From Telmatactis stephensoni (lineage: Eukaryota; Cnidaria; Anthozoa; Actiniaria; Isophelliidae), in contig JALIZF010001641.1 of assembly GCA_029948255.1 (NCBI GenBank), forward strand, positions 310,001 through 374,000: a stretch of DNA of 64,000 nt. The letters are read 5' to 3'. Positions 21,546 through 32,639 of this stretch are shown here, in pieces (positions within the stretch are counted from its first letter, which is position 1; the number at the start of each line of letters is the position of its first letter). Under the pieces are notes generated by a model. That model made no database searches and was not told the DNA's origin. It saw nothing but the letters and a program-made list of their open reading frames with translations. A program made the position numbers and the translations under genes.

Positions 21546-21730
21546 AGTTGTTCTTCGACTAGTCTCATGTTCTTTTCCCAAAGCATTTATAGGAACGGTT
21601 CTTAAACCGGTTCTCAGTAGTTTCTTAAAATAGATCCATCTTCCCAAAATAGATGTGACTCCCTCTGGAGAACAATAGGAGGTACCTACCGCCCCTGCAC
21701 CTCGCTCCGCTCGTCTAAAAATAGATATGA

Positions 21731-22124
21731 CCTCATCATACCCCGTTGTACCACCCTCGTACCCCTGGGTGAAGGGTAGCCCTACCGGGCTCGAGGGATC
21801 GTCGTACCCCATCATACCTCAGAAAGGGGTAGCCCTACCGGGCTAGTAGGGGGAGGGGTCGTACCCCATACCCCAGAGAGGGGAGGTAGCCCTACCGGGC
21901 TGGGGGTTGGGGTTGGGGGGGGGGGGGGGCGTACCTCGTACCTCGGTCTTAGAACTCTCCGGGGAGCCCTGCGGGCTTGAGGGGAGGAAGAGGGGGAGCC
22001 CTAACGGGCTATAAGGGGTTGCCAGGCTGGGCACTGGATTGGGGTGGGGTGGGGTGGGGTGGGGTGGGGTGCCCTGGGGGCCCGTGGCGTAGAACTGTTC
22101 CAGAACTCTCCTTTTCCTACTACT
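21731..22124. repeat. Right terminal inverted repeat of the Polinton-like element
   Basis: Reverse complement of 15353-15745 with small rearrangements, including the GGGGT array and a long G run. GACTAA follows at 22125. Confidence 0.88.
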
Positions 22125-22226
22125 GACTAATAGACACTAAAGTAGACCTTCATATTCTCACTGTTTTCGTCGTCTATGTCTATTAAACTATTACACACTA
22201 ACATTCAATTATTATTTCACAGTTTA

Positions 22227-22537
22227 GAGTGGTTTTCATTAACCCGTGAAACACACTTTAGTGTATCACTCTTTAATACACCCTAATTCCATTGTGTTCT
22301 TTTGTTGTTGGTTTGACTATCACACTTTAACTAAGACACTTTGTTTTACGGGGTTAACGAAAACCATTCTATTATTGCAATCACTCTATCTTTCATTCTT
22401 TATCAACTACTACAATTTGAATCAATCAATCAATCAATAACTTTATTTGAGTGTCAGTGACTTCTAGCTGGCCATAAGTAGCCTACTAATTGAGGACACT
22501 GAGTCATTTTTCTTTCACGGGTTAAATAAAACTACTC
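22227..22537. mobile_element. MITE, GAGTG-type ends, TA target duplication
   Basis: GAGTGGTTTTCATTAACCCG with inverse CGGGTTAAATAAAACTACTC, flanked by TA on both sides. Members of the same terminal family occur at 28874, 59174 and 63854. Confidence 0.75.
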
Positions 22538-22752
22538 TAACACACTATAAATTCGAAAATCGGAAAACCCGGGCTATAAAAGAAAGAATAGAACTGCTAT
22601 ATTTGAAAACTACATTTATTCAGCTTCAAGAAAATATATGTTTTTACAAACATCAGATGAATTGTTAGCGCGTTAAGGAGTTTTGAGTGAAGGGTGGTAG
22701 AAATCAGTTGCAAAGGTCCGCTGATACCTTGATAATAAACAATCTCAATGTA

Positions 22753-22914
22753 GAGGTTTTGCACCATCACGTGACGACAGCCACGACTGGAGACAGGAAC
22801 AATAGAGTCTAGACTAATTTGGTTTACATGAGAAAGAGTTTAGTTCCCCAGGGGGAAAGACTCTATTGTGGTGCCTCCTGTCATGGCTGCCATCACATGA
22901 TGGTGCAAAGCCTC
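22753..22914. mobile_element. MITE with ~45-bp inverted repeats, TA target duplication
   Basis: GAGGTTTTGCACCATCACGT is matched by the inverse of ATGATGGTGCAAAGCCTC, continuing through GACAGCC/GGCTGCC and ACAGGA/TCCTGT. TA flanks both ends. Confidence 0.8.
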
Positions 22915-23007
22915 TATTATGATTTCCAACACTCTAATATTAACTTGCACTCGATGAAAGAAAAATAGCGCCGCTGACCAGTCGTCCTTTCATGTCCGTT
23001 TCCATAG

Positions 23008-23106
23008 GTACAATCTTGCGTATTTGCAGTCATATCACGTGTCCTATTCACAGTCTTACACATATGGATGTGGATGGTTTGGCTGGTGGAGGTGTAATGG
23101 TCACAG
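23008..23106 (+). CDS. EMI domain, middle exon, copy 2
   Basis: 99 bp from acceptor cgtttccatag to donor GTGAGC, phase 2-2. It encodes YNLAYLQSYHVSYSQSYTYG, then CGWFGWWRCNGH. The internal TTTGCAG at 23023-23029 looks like an acceptor but would give the wrong phase. The length is identical to the copy-1 exon. Confidence 0.78.
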
Positions 23107-23406
23107 GTGAGCTTCGATACACGTTTTTGATCATCGGTCTTACCCTATGAAGGGTGAGGTTTGCCATGTTGAAATCAAGCAAGAGCCATGAGTTTTAAAT
23201 GGATTAAAATCCAATTTTCACGGCATCAAACAATTTTGAAAAACCTACAATTTTCGATCGACAAAATTAGAATGTTGGCAATCCCTAGGTAAAATTCTGC
23301 ATCTTCTTATAAATTTGGTTATTTGGTTTCAGCCAGCCTTTTACCCTTCTTCAACTGCTTTTTGACTTTCAAATAAAAAATGGCGGACTTACATCCAATC
23401 ACCAAA

Positions 23407-23622
23407 AAGGACTGGTAACGAGTTTCATGAGAGCAAGGCTACAAAAGCCTCTAAAACCATGGCATCGGCAAATGAGTTTAAATGCGTCCTGCAAAGTACT
23501 GAGAAAAAAGATATCTCAAAGGCGAGGCAAGAAATAAATCCTCACAGACAGCCACCAGGTGCCGCCACGCTTGTTGTGAAGAGGCTTTTGTGAACTCGTT
23601 CCCATGAACAGTCACCAGTCCT
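23407..23622. mobile_element. Foldback element related to 43273-43532
   Basis: AGGACTGGTAACGAG on the left, inverse CAGTCACCAGTCCT on the right. The internal motif AGCCTCTAAAACCATGGCAT resembles GGCCTCCAAAACCAACATCG of the copy at 43.3 kb. Confidence 0.6.
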
Positions 23623-23699
23623 AATTGATAATCGGTTGTAAGCCTTTGTTCTTAGTTGCACGCCAGGGTATCTCAACCAGGGGGATACCGGCCCTTACA

Positions 23700-23995
23700 A
23701 AAGTGGTATATGGGTGCTTGACGGACCTTTTAGGGTCGAAAATATGACCCGCTCGTACCTTTTAGGGTTTCCGGTTCATAGCGTACCTTTTAGGGTCAAC
23801 GATAACGAAAATCACATTAAGATTGAAATGATCTCACATACAAATATTCTTTATTAACAATGTGGTCGTACCTTTTAGCGTATAAAATCGGCATCTCCGA
23901 TAATTCATGCGTACCTTTAGGGTCATTTTCAAAACCCTCCGTCGAGCACCCCTACCACTTTTGTAAGGGAGTACCCCTCCCCCCCCCGGGTACCT
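23700..23995. repeat. Dispersed GTACCTTTTAGGGT motif repeats
   Basis: At least five imperfect copies of GTACCTTTTAGGGT spaced 30-110 bp apart. The reverse-type motif ACCCTAAAAAATACC is repeated at 2375-2625. The element type is unknown. Confidence 0.6.
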
Positions 23996-24095
23996 CACTA
24001 GCTTTACGCGCGCGATGTTAGGCGGGAGTAATTCCCAACTAACTAGTACGTACCCTTGTGCATACTGATCATGTCCACTGGCTGTTTTATCTTAG

Positions 24096-24205
24096 AACTC
24101 TTTACAAAAAGGCTTATCGTACAGCTTATAAACAGAGCTACAGGACTGCCTACAAGTGCTGCGCAGGTTTTAAGAATCCTCCTGACAGTGGTGAATGCAC
24201 AATTA
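24096..24205 (+). CDS. EMI domain, last exon, copy 2
   Basis: 110 bp, phase 2 to phase 1, acceptor gttttatcttag, donor GTAAGT. It encodes YKKAYRTAYKQSYRTAYKCC, then AGF and a final Cys in SGECTI. The usual CCPGW end is changed to CCAGF here. Confidence 0.83.
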
Positions 24206-24594
24206 GTAAGTAGTTAATATGAGGCCAGGTCGCTAATAGTGCATTAGAACGAGGCTACGTGCATAAAATGATATCCATTTCTATTTCAAAGTCCCTTTTT
24301 CACCAATGTGCAAATTCAAGGAGTTTTCAAGCAGTTTGAACAGAATTTGAAAAATTCAAAGGCTTTCAAGTGCCCTTGAAAACGTAAATGAAATTCAAGG
24401 AGTTTTCAAGGAGTTTAAGGAGTGCGCGTAACACAAACTTGTCGTGTTCACGCAAATCCAAACCGCAACCACAAAATTGTACTAGCTCACTTTTTGTCTA
24501 CAGTTTTTATTGAAAAATATGACCCCTTCAATAGTACTGGTTTACCACAACAAGGAAGAAGGATCAAAAGATTTTATTCAGCTTTCTAGACTTA

Positions 24595-27500
24595 TAGTGC
24601 AGGCATATCGTGCAGAATTGTTCAGTTTTTTGCTACAAGCATGAAAATTGGTACAATGATAGAAGACAACATGCTGACTAATTCCTGATATAGCGCCACG
24701 CCCAAAAATCAATACTTCCAGTTTTGCACCGATGGAATTAATTTTCACTTAAATTTAAATAAGATTGTTACTTTAACAAGCTGTTCCATGAAATGTGATA
24801 ATCCTTTAAGAATAACGTTCCTTCTACTTAACTAGCTATAGTGCCCCACCCTATTTCCAATACTTCCAGTTTCATGTGAATGGATTTAATTACACTTAAA
24901 ATTGATGAAAATAACTGTTAATCTTCAACCCTTTCACCATCAGCCAATCCTATTTGGTTTGATGTTCTATGCTCTTGTTTCACATGCACGACCACACCCT
25001 CAACTTGATACTGCCAGTATAAATACAAAGGAATATATTATATCTCTACAATATCAAAATTATTGACCACGTTTTATAGCAGAAAAATAGACCGAGTGTT
25101 ACACTATCAACAACACAGTCAGAGCCACGCCCTTTTCATTGGTACTTACAGTAACGGTAGCGGTAGAATTGATAATCTGGAATAAGTTTGGAGTGTGTAC
25201 GATCTGATATGTTTTCAAGGTTGAAATCCCTGAAAATAAAGCTTTTATTTTAGTTTATTGGAGTAACAATCGATAAGCCTATTTTTATAACTTACCAAAT
25301 TGATTAATCCCGTTCGCATTCTCCTCCACAATTACACATGGCTGTGCACGCGAGCTGTAATTTGACACATTTACAACGACCCTTGCACTCTTTATCTTGG
25401 TGACATCCACATCTGGTCAGGTTGCTACAAACCTTTGAAATTTCTTGCTTGGTTGTCCAATATGATGGCTTCCATTCATCATTTTCGTCTGCTTTTGTCC
25501 ATCCCCATTCAGACGGGGAAGGTAGGTGCGGTTCTCTTAATGTGTTGGTGGAGCCGGCTGCAGATGTAGGGGGGATGGTATCCATTGACTTAGCCTTCTT
25601 TGAAAACATCTCCTTTCTAGCGTCATTAACTGTCAGGCAAGAACTACGGTTTTGCTGTACAGAAGTACAACAAAACGCTCCAGTAAACTGGCGTGTTTGT
25701 TTAACAGATCTTCACTTGGAGAATCACTCAAAGCTTCAAATGCTGTTGTTACTTCCTCGAATGACCTCCAAGTTTCCCAGGCAGAGATTTTCCCCTTTCC
25801 AGCGAATGATGACGTTTGATCGCAGCCCGTGAAGGCATGGAATGCAGGAAGTGCAGCAGCTTTGCTAGGGCCTAATGCTCTGACAACTTCATGAACTGCA
25901 ATATGCCGGAAAGATTTTCCTGTGCCTATTGCAATCCACAGTTCTTCTGCCCCAATTTTGTTACACATGGCGACTGCCAACACTACCACATCAGTATTGA
26001 CAGTACAAATAAGGAGTTTCTTACTTCCGTAGGTGACACAGTCCTTACAATGTCTAATTCGGCACTAGCATGAAAAGCTGACCACGAGACTTTCATATCT
26101 TGCTCATGCACACTCAACATCGTTGTTTTCAGTAGCTACAATGTTCATGACATAGTTTAGCCACATTGCCAGCTCATTGGAAGCCTCAATCATTGCTGGT
26201 GATGTCTCTTTTACAAATGCTGATTCAAGTCTCGGGATATCAGGCTCCTTCTGCGGAATCACAAGAGGTCTAACACAGTTATATACATCTGGTAAAGATA
26301 GTATACTGTTCTCCTTACTAAAGGAATTATCTTTGCACAGAACTAGAAATTCTCGCAAATTCGCAGGAAATTCTTTGTTGGATGCTGAAAAAGCGATATA
26401 CTCGTACCGTGAAACGATCCCTGGGCCGTGTTAGAGCTAGGGTTGTGGTCAATATTGTCGAACGCTCCTGTAGTGAATAGGCCACCGCGAAGTTTTGGTG
26501 GGCATACAACCTTTTCTCTTTGGTATTGTAGGGAAACTGCATCTCCAACTTCTTGCGAAATTTCCATCAGCCTTTTATAAGATATCGAGACGCCAAGGTC
26601 ATGGAGTTTTTCTACCAGTTCACGTTTCCTTGTCTTGTTATGGACCAGCATTCCAGTGTAAATAACAACAGGTGGTTCTCGACGCTTTGTACTATAAGAC
26701 GCTGTTGATCCTTTACGACGACGTATAGTCGAATTAAAGTACAACAGCTGTGCTGTAGTGAGTGCAGCTTGTGACTCTTTCAATTGTGTATCTAGTGCTG
26801 TGCCATCCAATATAAAACGTACTAGAGTTAGCAGGGTCTTTGGTACAGAGTTCAGTTGAAAGTTTCTTTCAAAAGGTCCGTCAAAGTTGGTATCACTTTT
26901 GCTGAACATGTCCCTACGTACAATATTAGCAGCTTTCGCCAGTATTGATATTTCGCTGCTTGTGTCTTTCGTTTGCCCCAGAGCTCCAGCAATAGTTTCG
27001 TCAAATGCGAGCAGCACATTTCTCCCTTTGCTAAAAGAATGCAAACCCGGAAGCCTTGACAATATCTCATTCTTTAGATTTGTAGAGTTAACACGGATAG
27101 GCACATTTTCGTTCAGTTCAGTCATGCAACTTGTCTCCGACATGTTAAATGCTTTTTGGCCAGAATGATCTTCTACATCTAGATGAGAATCTTGAATAAA
27201 GGAAATAACTTCATCCATGGCGATATTGTGTGCCCTTCTTTCGCCGTCATCAGTCTCTTGTTCGCTGGTCGTACTACAGATGTGATTTGCTTTTCTGTAA
27301 AAATCGCAGAGGCATTTGGTGTGGTACTTCGCGGATTGGGCTATCATGTCTCCTCCTTCAAGCTTTCGTAGCATTACATCGTCTTGTAGAAGCTGTGCGC
27401 ATTTCCTTACTCTCTGATCTAACTGCAAGGTTGATACTAGGCGCAAGTATCCAGATTCTAATCCTGTCCCGCAAAAGAAGCAAACGTCGGGAGATGGAAT

Positions 27501-28386
27501 AGCTGGCGCGCTACTTTGCCTGGTAATTTTCCTGTTAATCAACTCAAACTCATGAACAGTATTCTTGTCCTCGTCACATTCTTCTTCGGTTTTGTCACTG
27601 TGTTTCCTCTTCTCTGCCCGCATCACCTTGGAACTATTAAATTTACGGCTACAACTCTTATGCCACTGAGCTTTATACTGCTTCAGCGCGTTCGCTAACT
27701 CTTCACTCTGTGTTTTTTCCAACACAAGTACAAACATCGGCTTCTCTCCTAAATTACAAAGTTTCACAAACACCGACACAATAATCAATTAAGTCACGCG
27801 AAAGTTAGTAACATTAAGCTGTTTCCACCGCTACCGTTACTGTAAGTACCAATGAAAAGGGCGTGGCTGTGACTGTGTTGTTCATATTGTAACACTCGGT
27901 CTATTTTTCTGTCTCCTTTGCTATAAAACGTGGTCAATAATTTTGATACTGTAGAGACATTAAATATTCCTTTGTATTTAAAGTTGAGGGTGTGGCCTTG
28001 CATGTGAAACAAGAGCATAGAACATCAAACCAAATAGGATTGGCTGATGGTGAAAGGGTTGAAGATTAACAGTTATTTTCATCAATTTTAAGTGTAATTA
28101 AATCCATTCACATGAAACTGGAAGTATTGGAAATAGGGTGGGGCACTATAGCTAGTTAAGTAGAAGGAACGTTACTCTTAAAGGATTATCACATTTCATG
28201 GAACAGCTTGTTAAAGTAACAATCTTATTTAAATTTAAGTGAAAATTAATTCCATCGGTGTAAAACTGGAAGTATTGATTTTTGGGCGTGGCGCTATATC
28301 AGAAATTATATCATTGTACCAATTTTCATGCTTGTAGCAAAAAACTGAACAATTCTGCACTTTTTGTGCACGATATGCCTGCACTA
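24595..28386 (-). mobile_element. DNA transposon with ~550-bp inverted repeats and a CXC-domain transposase
   Basis: The ends read TAGTGCAGGCATATCGTGCA in inverse orientation. Inverted similarity runs from 24595 to about 25170 and from about 27810 to 28386. TTA flanks both ends (24592-24594 and 28387-28389). One minus-strand reading frame region, broken by stops and shifts, fills the centre. The superfamily was not assigned; a TTA duplication also occurs in PIF/Harbinger, but the protein does not look like a Harbinger transposase. Confidence 0.8.
25304..27788 (-). pseudogene. Broken transposase-like gene with CXC domain and possible PIN/FEN-like core
   Basis: Three or more frame segments. 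27788-26343 (481 aa): N-terminal Cys/His motifs CFFCG and YHTKCLCDFYRKA, then TTGAFDNIDHNPSS and FHGTSISLFQHP. A one-base loss near 26380 shifts the frame. 26358-26104 ends in a stop. 25990-25633 holds NTDVVVLAVA and PAFHAFTGCDQTSSFAGKGK. 25609-25304 ends in a tesmin/TSO1-like CXC domain (CGCHQDKECKGRCKCVK, then CNCGGEC). D-x-D followed by G-C-D before a glycine-rich turn resembles FEN/XPG nucleases; that is inference. Known mobile relatives are common in cnidarian genomes. Confidence 0.7.
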
Positions 28387-28653
28387 TTAGAAGAACTAGA
28401 AGTTTTGATGAAATTCAACTCAGAAGTCGTACTCTACGAGTTATGGACTAATCCGTCTATCACGTGTCATGGTCCGGCAATCACCTATGACGTCACTGTC
28501 AAGCTTTTTAAGCTGGAGTGACAGTATCACTGTTTGACGCATGCGCACTGACCACAAAATCGAAAGCTGGTATTTTTTGTAGTACTTAGGATCTTACACA
28601 AATCTTAACGTCCTTACTGTCAAATAGTGAGACTCTTATTTTTTGTTTTACAG

Positions 28654-28767
28654 ACATCGATGAGTGCGCCAGTAACCCGTGTCAGAATAACGCTACTTGT
28701 ATTGACAAAGTCAATGGATACTTGTGCAACTGTTCTGCTGGATTCACAGGAGCACAATGTCAAACAA
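28654..28767 (+). CDS. Calcium-binding-type EGF exon 3, copy 2
   Basis: Phase 1-1, acceptor ttttgttttacag, donor GTAAGA. It begins [15 protein letters not shown], then [12 protein letters not shown]. Confidence 0.88.
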
Positions 28768-28873
28768 GTAAGAAATAATGATGTTCTAACGAAGCCAGGT
28801 GTTAAAGTGCAATTCTTGTGTTATTAGTTGGCACCAGGAGCCCATTTGGACTTCTGTTGGCCTTGATATAATA

Positions 28874-29014
28874 GAGTGATTTTCATTTGACCGTGAAAGA
28901 AAAATGACTATTTAGTTTGTAGTAGTTGTTAAGAAACAAAAGAAAACAATGGTTTTAGAGTCTCCTACCAACTATTAGTTTGTCTATTCCTTCATGGTCA
29001 AATGAAAACCACTC
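28874..29014. mobile_element. MITE, GAGTG-type ends, TA target duplication
   Basis: GAGTGATTTTCATTTGACCG with inverse GGTCAAATGAAAACCACTC, TA on both sides. 141 bp, no coding capacity. Confidence 0.82.
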
Positions 29015-29112
29015 TAGAAGCCGGTCCGTGTTAGTCCGATTAGCGCTAATTCAGGATTAAAATGAAATTTTTTTAAGAGTTAACACTGTATTAGCGCTAG
29101 GGGGAGGAGGGA

Positions 29113-29515
29113 AAAGGTTGTGAGGCACAAGTTCTCTGTATCAACTACAGCGCGCACGCAAAAACACTACACAGTGTTGCGGTTTCTAAAAGTTGTCAAC
29201 AGGGACGGACCATTGGAAAATGATGGTGGTGGCGGGGGGAGCAAACAGCAATAAATAAATAAATAAATAACTAAATAAATAAATAAATAAATAAATAAAA
29301 ATAAACAAACAAACAAATAAATAAATAAACTTAAAAAATACTAATAAAATTGTAGAAAAATAATCTTGCTTTACCAAAAGGTTGTGAGGCACAAGTTCTC
29401 TGTATCAACTACAGCGCGCACGCAAAAACACTACACAGTGTTGCGGTTTCTAAAAGTTGTCAACAGGGACGGACCATTGGAAAATGATGGTGGTGGCGGG
29501 GGGAGCAAACAGCAA

Positions 29516-29598
<83 letters not shown>

Positions 29599-29676
29599 AA
29601 ATAAACAAACAAACAAATAAATAAATAAACTTAAAAAATACTAATAAAATTGTAGAAAAATAATCTTGCTTTACCA
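29113..29676. repeat. ~262-300 bp tandem duplication with (AAAT)n arrays
   Basis: GGTTGTGAGGCACAAGTTCT starts each unit, and both end in TTGTAGAAAAATAATCTTGC. The second copy has a longer (AAAT)n. A third, diverged fragment follows at 29889-29950. The YLFIYLF-type ORFs here are repeat artefacts. Confidence 0.92.
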
Positions 29677-30299
29677 TTATCACATAAAAATAATATTCCT
29701 TCGAGTCTATTAAAAAAGTATTTCCACTTTCGGTGACCCCCAAAGATTTATGCATCTTCCAAACTCCTCTTCTCCCGTCACTTTTCTAATGGTCCGTCCC
29801 TTAAGGTAGTGGTAAGATTTGTCCGACTGATTCCAGGGGTAGGTCCTTCATTTCTCACTCCACCACTGAGGGGTAGGGGAGGGGGGTCACAAGTTCTTTG
29901 TTTCAACCACAGCACGCACGCAAAAACCCTACCCAATGTTGCGGTTTCTATAGGTAGCGGTAATATTTTGTTCGACTCAGTGATTTCGGGGTAGTAGGTC
30001 CTAGATTTCTTACTCCGCCACCGGGTAACCGCGACCATCTTCACACAATGAAATTGACCAATCAGATATTATCAGAAAACAATCGCTTTCCAACAAAAGT
30101 TGACTATTTAAATCCTATTTAACCTAGAAACAGTCAAAATACAACACTAGAAGGTCACATGGGCCAAAAAGGTTTTCGAGGAATGATAAAATCAGCTTGT
30201 TTTAGTGGTTCCGGTTACAGTGTCTGCACTTTAATAATCGCAACATTGAGCTTCTTGTAAAATGACATAAGTACATCCCAAGCCTTGTTTGTATACACT

Positions 30300-30534
30300 T
30301 ATTTCAAAAAACGTTGTCACGGTTCAAGGCAACAAGCGTCAAGGCAAGCCCAAAATGAATGCTGGTTTTGTGCTTCTAATAATCGACAATTTATTCAAAT
30401 CAGACTTGTTATCAAAAGAATTGAGTGTGGTATACTAACAAGGATCGACTTGCCGTGAAAATGCTCACATTTTGTAATTAGTTCAATAGAAACGAGTCTG
30501 ATTTGAATCAAGCGCTACAACGTTTTTTGAAATA
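30300..30534. mobile_element. Foldback MITE (family of 63563-63850)
   Basis: TATTTCAAAAAACGTTGTCA on the left, inverse CAACGTTTTTTGAAATA on the right. The inner sequence TTATCAAAAGAATTGAGTG is shared with the 63.6-kb copy. Confidence 0.8.
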
Positions 30535-30662
30535 AGTGTGTGTGTGTCTGAGGGTAGTGGAGAATTCCCTATAACCCTCAGATAGAGATACACGATACAC
30601 ACAGAGTCTCATATATGAGTAGCCTATGGAAGCCGATAAGGTAGCAACTGATATAAATTAAC

Positions 30663-31021
30663 AATGAGCTTTTATCATGTAATTCCAAAAGTCACAGTAC
30701 AGAAATATAATTACCATAGCTGGAAAGAGCACCTCAAAATTAGTAAAACTGTGAAGTTTGAATGAAGTAACTTTCAAACTCACGAATATATGAATTTTCC
30801 GAAATCGAAATTTTGTATGAAAACATTCGCTGGTATGCAAAAGATGCCTACCAGCAAAGGTTTTCTTACAAATTCACACTTTTCAAAAATTCATATTCTC
30901 GCGAGTTTTGGATTTAATTCCTTCAAACTTCACTGTCTTGCTAATTGTAACATGCTCTTTCCAGCTATGGTAATTCTTTTTCTGTTTTACGAATCTAAAA
31001 ATACCTGATAAAAGCTCATTG
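30663..31021. mobile_element. Foldback element with ~120-bp inverted repeats
   Basis: AATGAGCTTTTATCA on the left and TGATAAAAGCTCATT on the right. The arms share TTACCATAGCTGGAAAGAGC. It ends 44 bp before the next EGF exon. Confidence 0.8.
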
Positions 31022-31064
31022 CCCCAAGAAGACGTAAATCTAAGTATTCTGGCTTATCCCACAG

Positions 31065-31178
31065 ACATCAACGAGTGCGCTAGTACTCCATGTAAGAACG
31101 GAGCCCAGTGTGTCGATCAAGTCAATGGTTACTCTTGTACGTGTGTAGCAGGGTATGCTGGGACACACTGTGAAACAG
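31065..31178 (+). CDS. Calcium-binding-type EGF exon 4, copy 2
   Basis: Phase 1-1, acceptor ggcttatcccacag, donor [21 protein letters not shown], then [12 protein letters not shown]. Confidence 0.88.
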
Positions 31179-31207
31179 GTAACATTAAACGCATGCGCAC
31201 TACATAA

Positions 31208-31440
31208 TGGAGGCAGCATGGCAGTGGTCTGAGCGCGCGTTGGTCTCGTAATCTGGCGGCCCCAGGTTTGATTCCCGTTCTGGCCACTAGCCGAGACTGA
31301 ATTTGTTCCGATTTCGATTAGTTCAAATTCAGTTTCTCGGCCATGCTTGTAATATAGCATGGTTTGCCTCCTTGCCAGTTGGGATTCTTAATCCATTTAT
31401 GTTCAAATAATTGTTGTAAAAAACGAATTGAAAATGGTTT
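31208..31440 (+). mobile_element. tRNA-derived SINE
   Basis: The tRNA-like head has an A box (GCAGTGGTCTGAGCGCG) and a B box (CCAGGTTTGATTCCC), 39 bp apart, followed by a non-tRNA body to about 31440. This is the pol III promoter layout of tRNA SINEs. Confidence 0.65.
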
Positions 31441-31732
31441 TGAGTTGTCTGTCCTCTTATTGACACACTCTTGACGTCATAAAATGTTCAAAACTCAAGT
31501 GGAATCACGAGCGCAGCGGTATATATATCTTAAAATATATATTTTATTTTACATGATCACCCTGCTCTCAGACGTTATCCTATTTTCACCCGATGTCTTC
31601 CCTTGCAAGGTTTTCTTTACCTTGAAAATGAAACGAAAGAAATTCACTACTGCGTTCTATTCAACTGATAAAAGTTCATAGTATAAACCTCATTTCCTTG
31701 GCTACCAAAATACAGTTGATCATGAACTCTGT

Positions 31733-31792
31733 TAGTCCAGACCCAGGCCTCTTTTTACCCCGCGGGATAAAAAGAGGCCTGGGTCTGGACTA
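31733..31792. repeat. 60-bp near-perfect palindrome
   Basis: TAGTCCAGACCCAGGCCTCT runs into TTTTA, with its exact inverse after an 8-12 bp centre (CCCCGCGGGA). It is probably a tiny foldback insertion. Confidence 0.85.
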
Positions 31793-31811
31793 GAACTCTG
31801 TCCACTAAGCT

Positions 31812-31906
31812 CATGGCGTGACGTCACGGCAGCCATCTTGGATGGTCTTCAACAAAAGATTTCTCATTAGTGTTTAGTGTTTGTTCATCCAACATGGCTA
31901 CCACTC
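31812..31906. mobile_element. Short foldback (family also at 57528-57617)
   Basis: GTGACGTCACGGCAGCCATC, then TTGGATGG, to CATCCAACATGGCTACC. The reverse complement resembles 57528-57617 closely. Confidence 0.7.
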
Positions 31907-32339
31907 TATTGTCTTTTGAATTCCAAAGGAATGGATGAAACTCAGCAATATGATATTTAGTTCAAAGGTTTTCAAATTCAAAACCTACTTGATAAACGTT
32001 TTCCATCGGACTAAAAATTAAGACTATATGTGCAGGTCTAAATATCCGACATTGAAACTAAAGATCTTAGTTTCAATTCAGTTATATTTTTAGGAACAAG
32101 GATGACTTAGTGTGTTTCGATGTGCCTCTAAATAATCCAGGGGCGGATCCGGGGGGAATTGGGTTCCTTGGGTGACCACCCCTTTCTCATCCTTGAAATA
32201 AAACATTTTTACATCAAGAAAGAAAAATATCAAGAATAATACACAGCCGTATTTTTCGCTTACCCCACTAATAGCCTGTATTTATTGTTTTGTACAATAT
32301 ACAATGTGAAGTGAACCCCCTCAGTCTGAGCCCTGGATC

Positions 32340-32450
32340 CGGATCCGCCACTGTAATCTGTGTAGCTTTAAATACCCATAGGATGGAGCAATGATGGAAG
32401 GGTGGGGGTAAGGTAGAGGGTGAACTGCCCACCACCACTTTAATATCATC
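32340..32450 (+). repeat. SINE 3' body fragment
   Basis: TGTAGCTTTAAATACCCATA and the following GGAGCA-ATGATGGA match the body of the SINE at 36715-36905 (AGTAGCTTTAAATACCCTTG). Confidence 0.5.
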
Positions 32451-32517
32451 CTTTCACACATTTCCATATCTTCAGCAAATCCAAAAAATAATCTCAAATT
32501 CTTTCCTTTTTTTCTAG

Positions 32518-32631
32518 ACATCAACGAGTGCGCCAGTAATCCGTGTAAGAACGGTGGTACATGTGCTGATCAAGTCAATGCTTTCAGGTGTACATGTGCA
32601 TCGTTATTCACTGGAGCATGGTGCGGGACAG
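32518..32631 (+). CDS. Calcium-binding-type EGF exon 5, copy 2
   Basis: Phase 1-1, acceptor ctttttttctag, donor [21 protein letters not shown], then [12 protein letters not shown]. At nucleotide level it is the best match of copy-1 exon 3723-3836. Confidence 0.88.
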
Positions 32632-32639
32632 GTAATACA

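Larger units (their letters stand above)
15353..22124. mobile_element. Compact Polinton/Maverick-like (adintovirus-related) element, 6.77 kb
   Basis: The ends read AGTAGTAGGAAAAGGAGAGT on both strands and continue as ~390-bp inverted repeats (15353-15745 and 21731-22124). The flanks carry the identical 6-bp sequence GACTAA (15347-15352 and 22125-22130); a 6-bp duplication and AG-starting termini are characteristic of Polintons. Inside are an A32-type packaging ATPase and four other ORFs of 65-269 aa. I see no ORF long enough for protein-primed DNA polymerase B, a retroviral-like integrase, a capsid or a protease. It is therefore a deletion derivative or a satellite-like element, dependent on another element for integration. 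Confidence 0.88.

Noticed and set aside
23030..23106. Alternative start of the middle EMI exon after TTTGCAG
   Set aside because: It gives the wrong phase with the previous exon and shortens the exon relative to copy 1. The acceptor before 23008 restores phase and the 99-bp length.
24595..28386. Assignment of the CXC transposon to PIF/Harbinger because of the TTA duplication
   Set aside because: The protein shows no Harbinger-type features that I can see, and the terminal repeats are far longer than usual.
29186..29755. Leu/Phe/Ile/Tyr-rich minus-strand ORFs that mimic membrane proteins
   Set aside because: (AAAT)n repeat translation.
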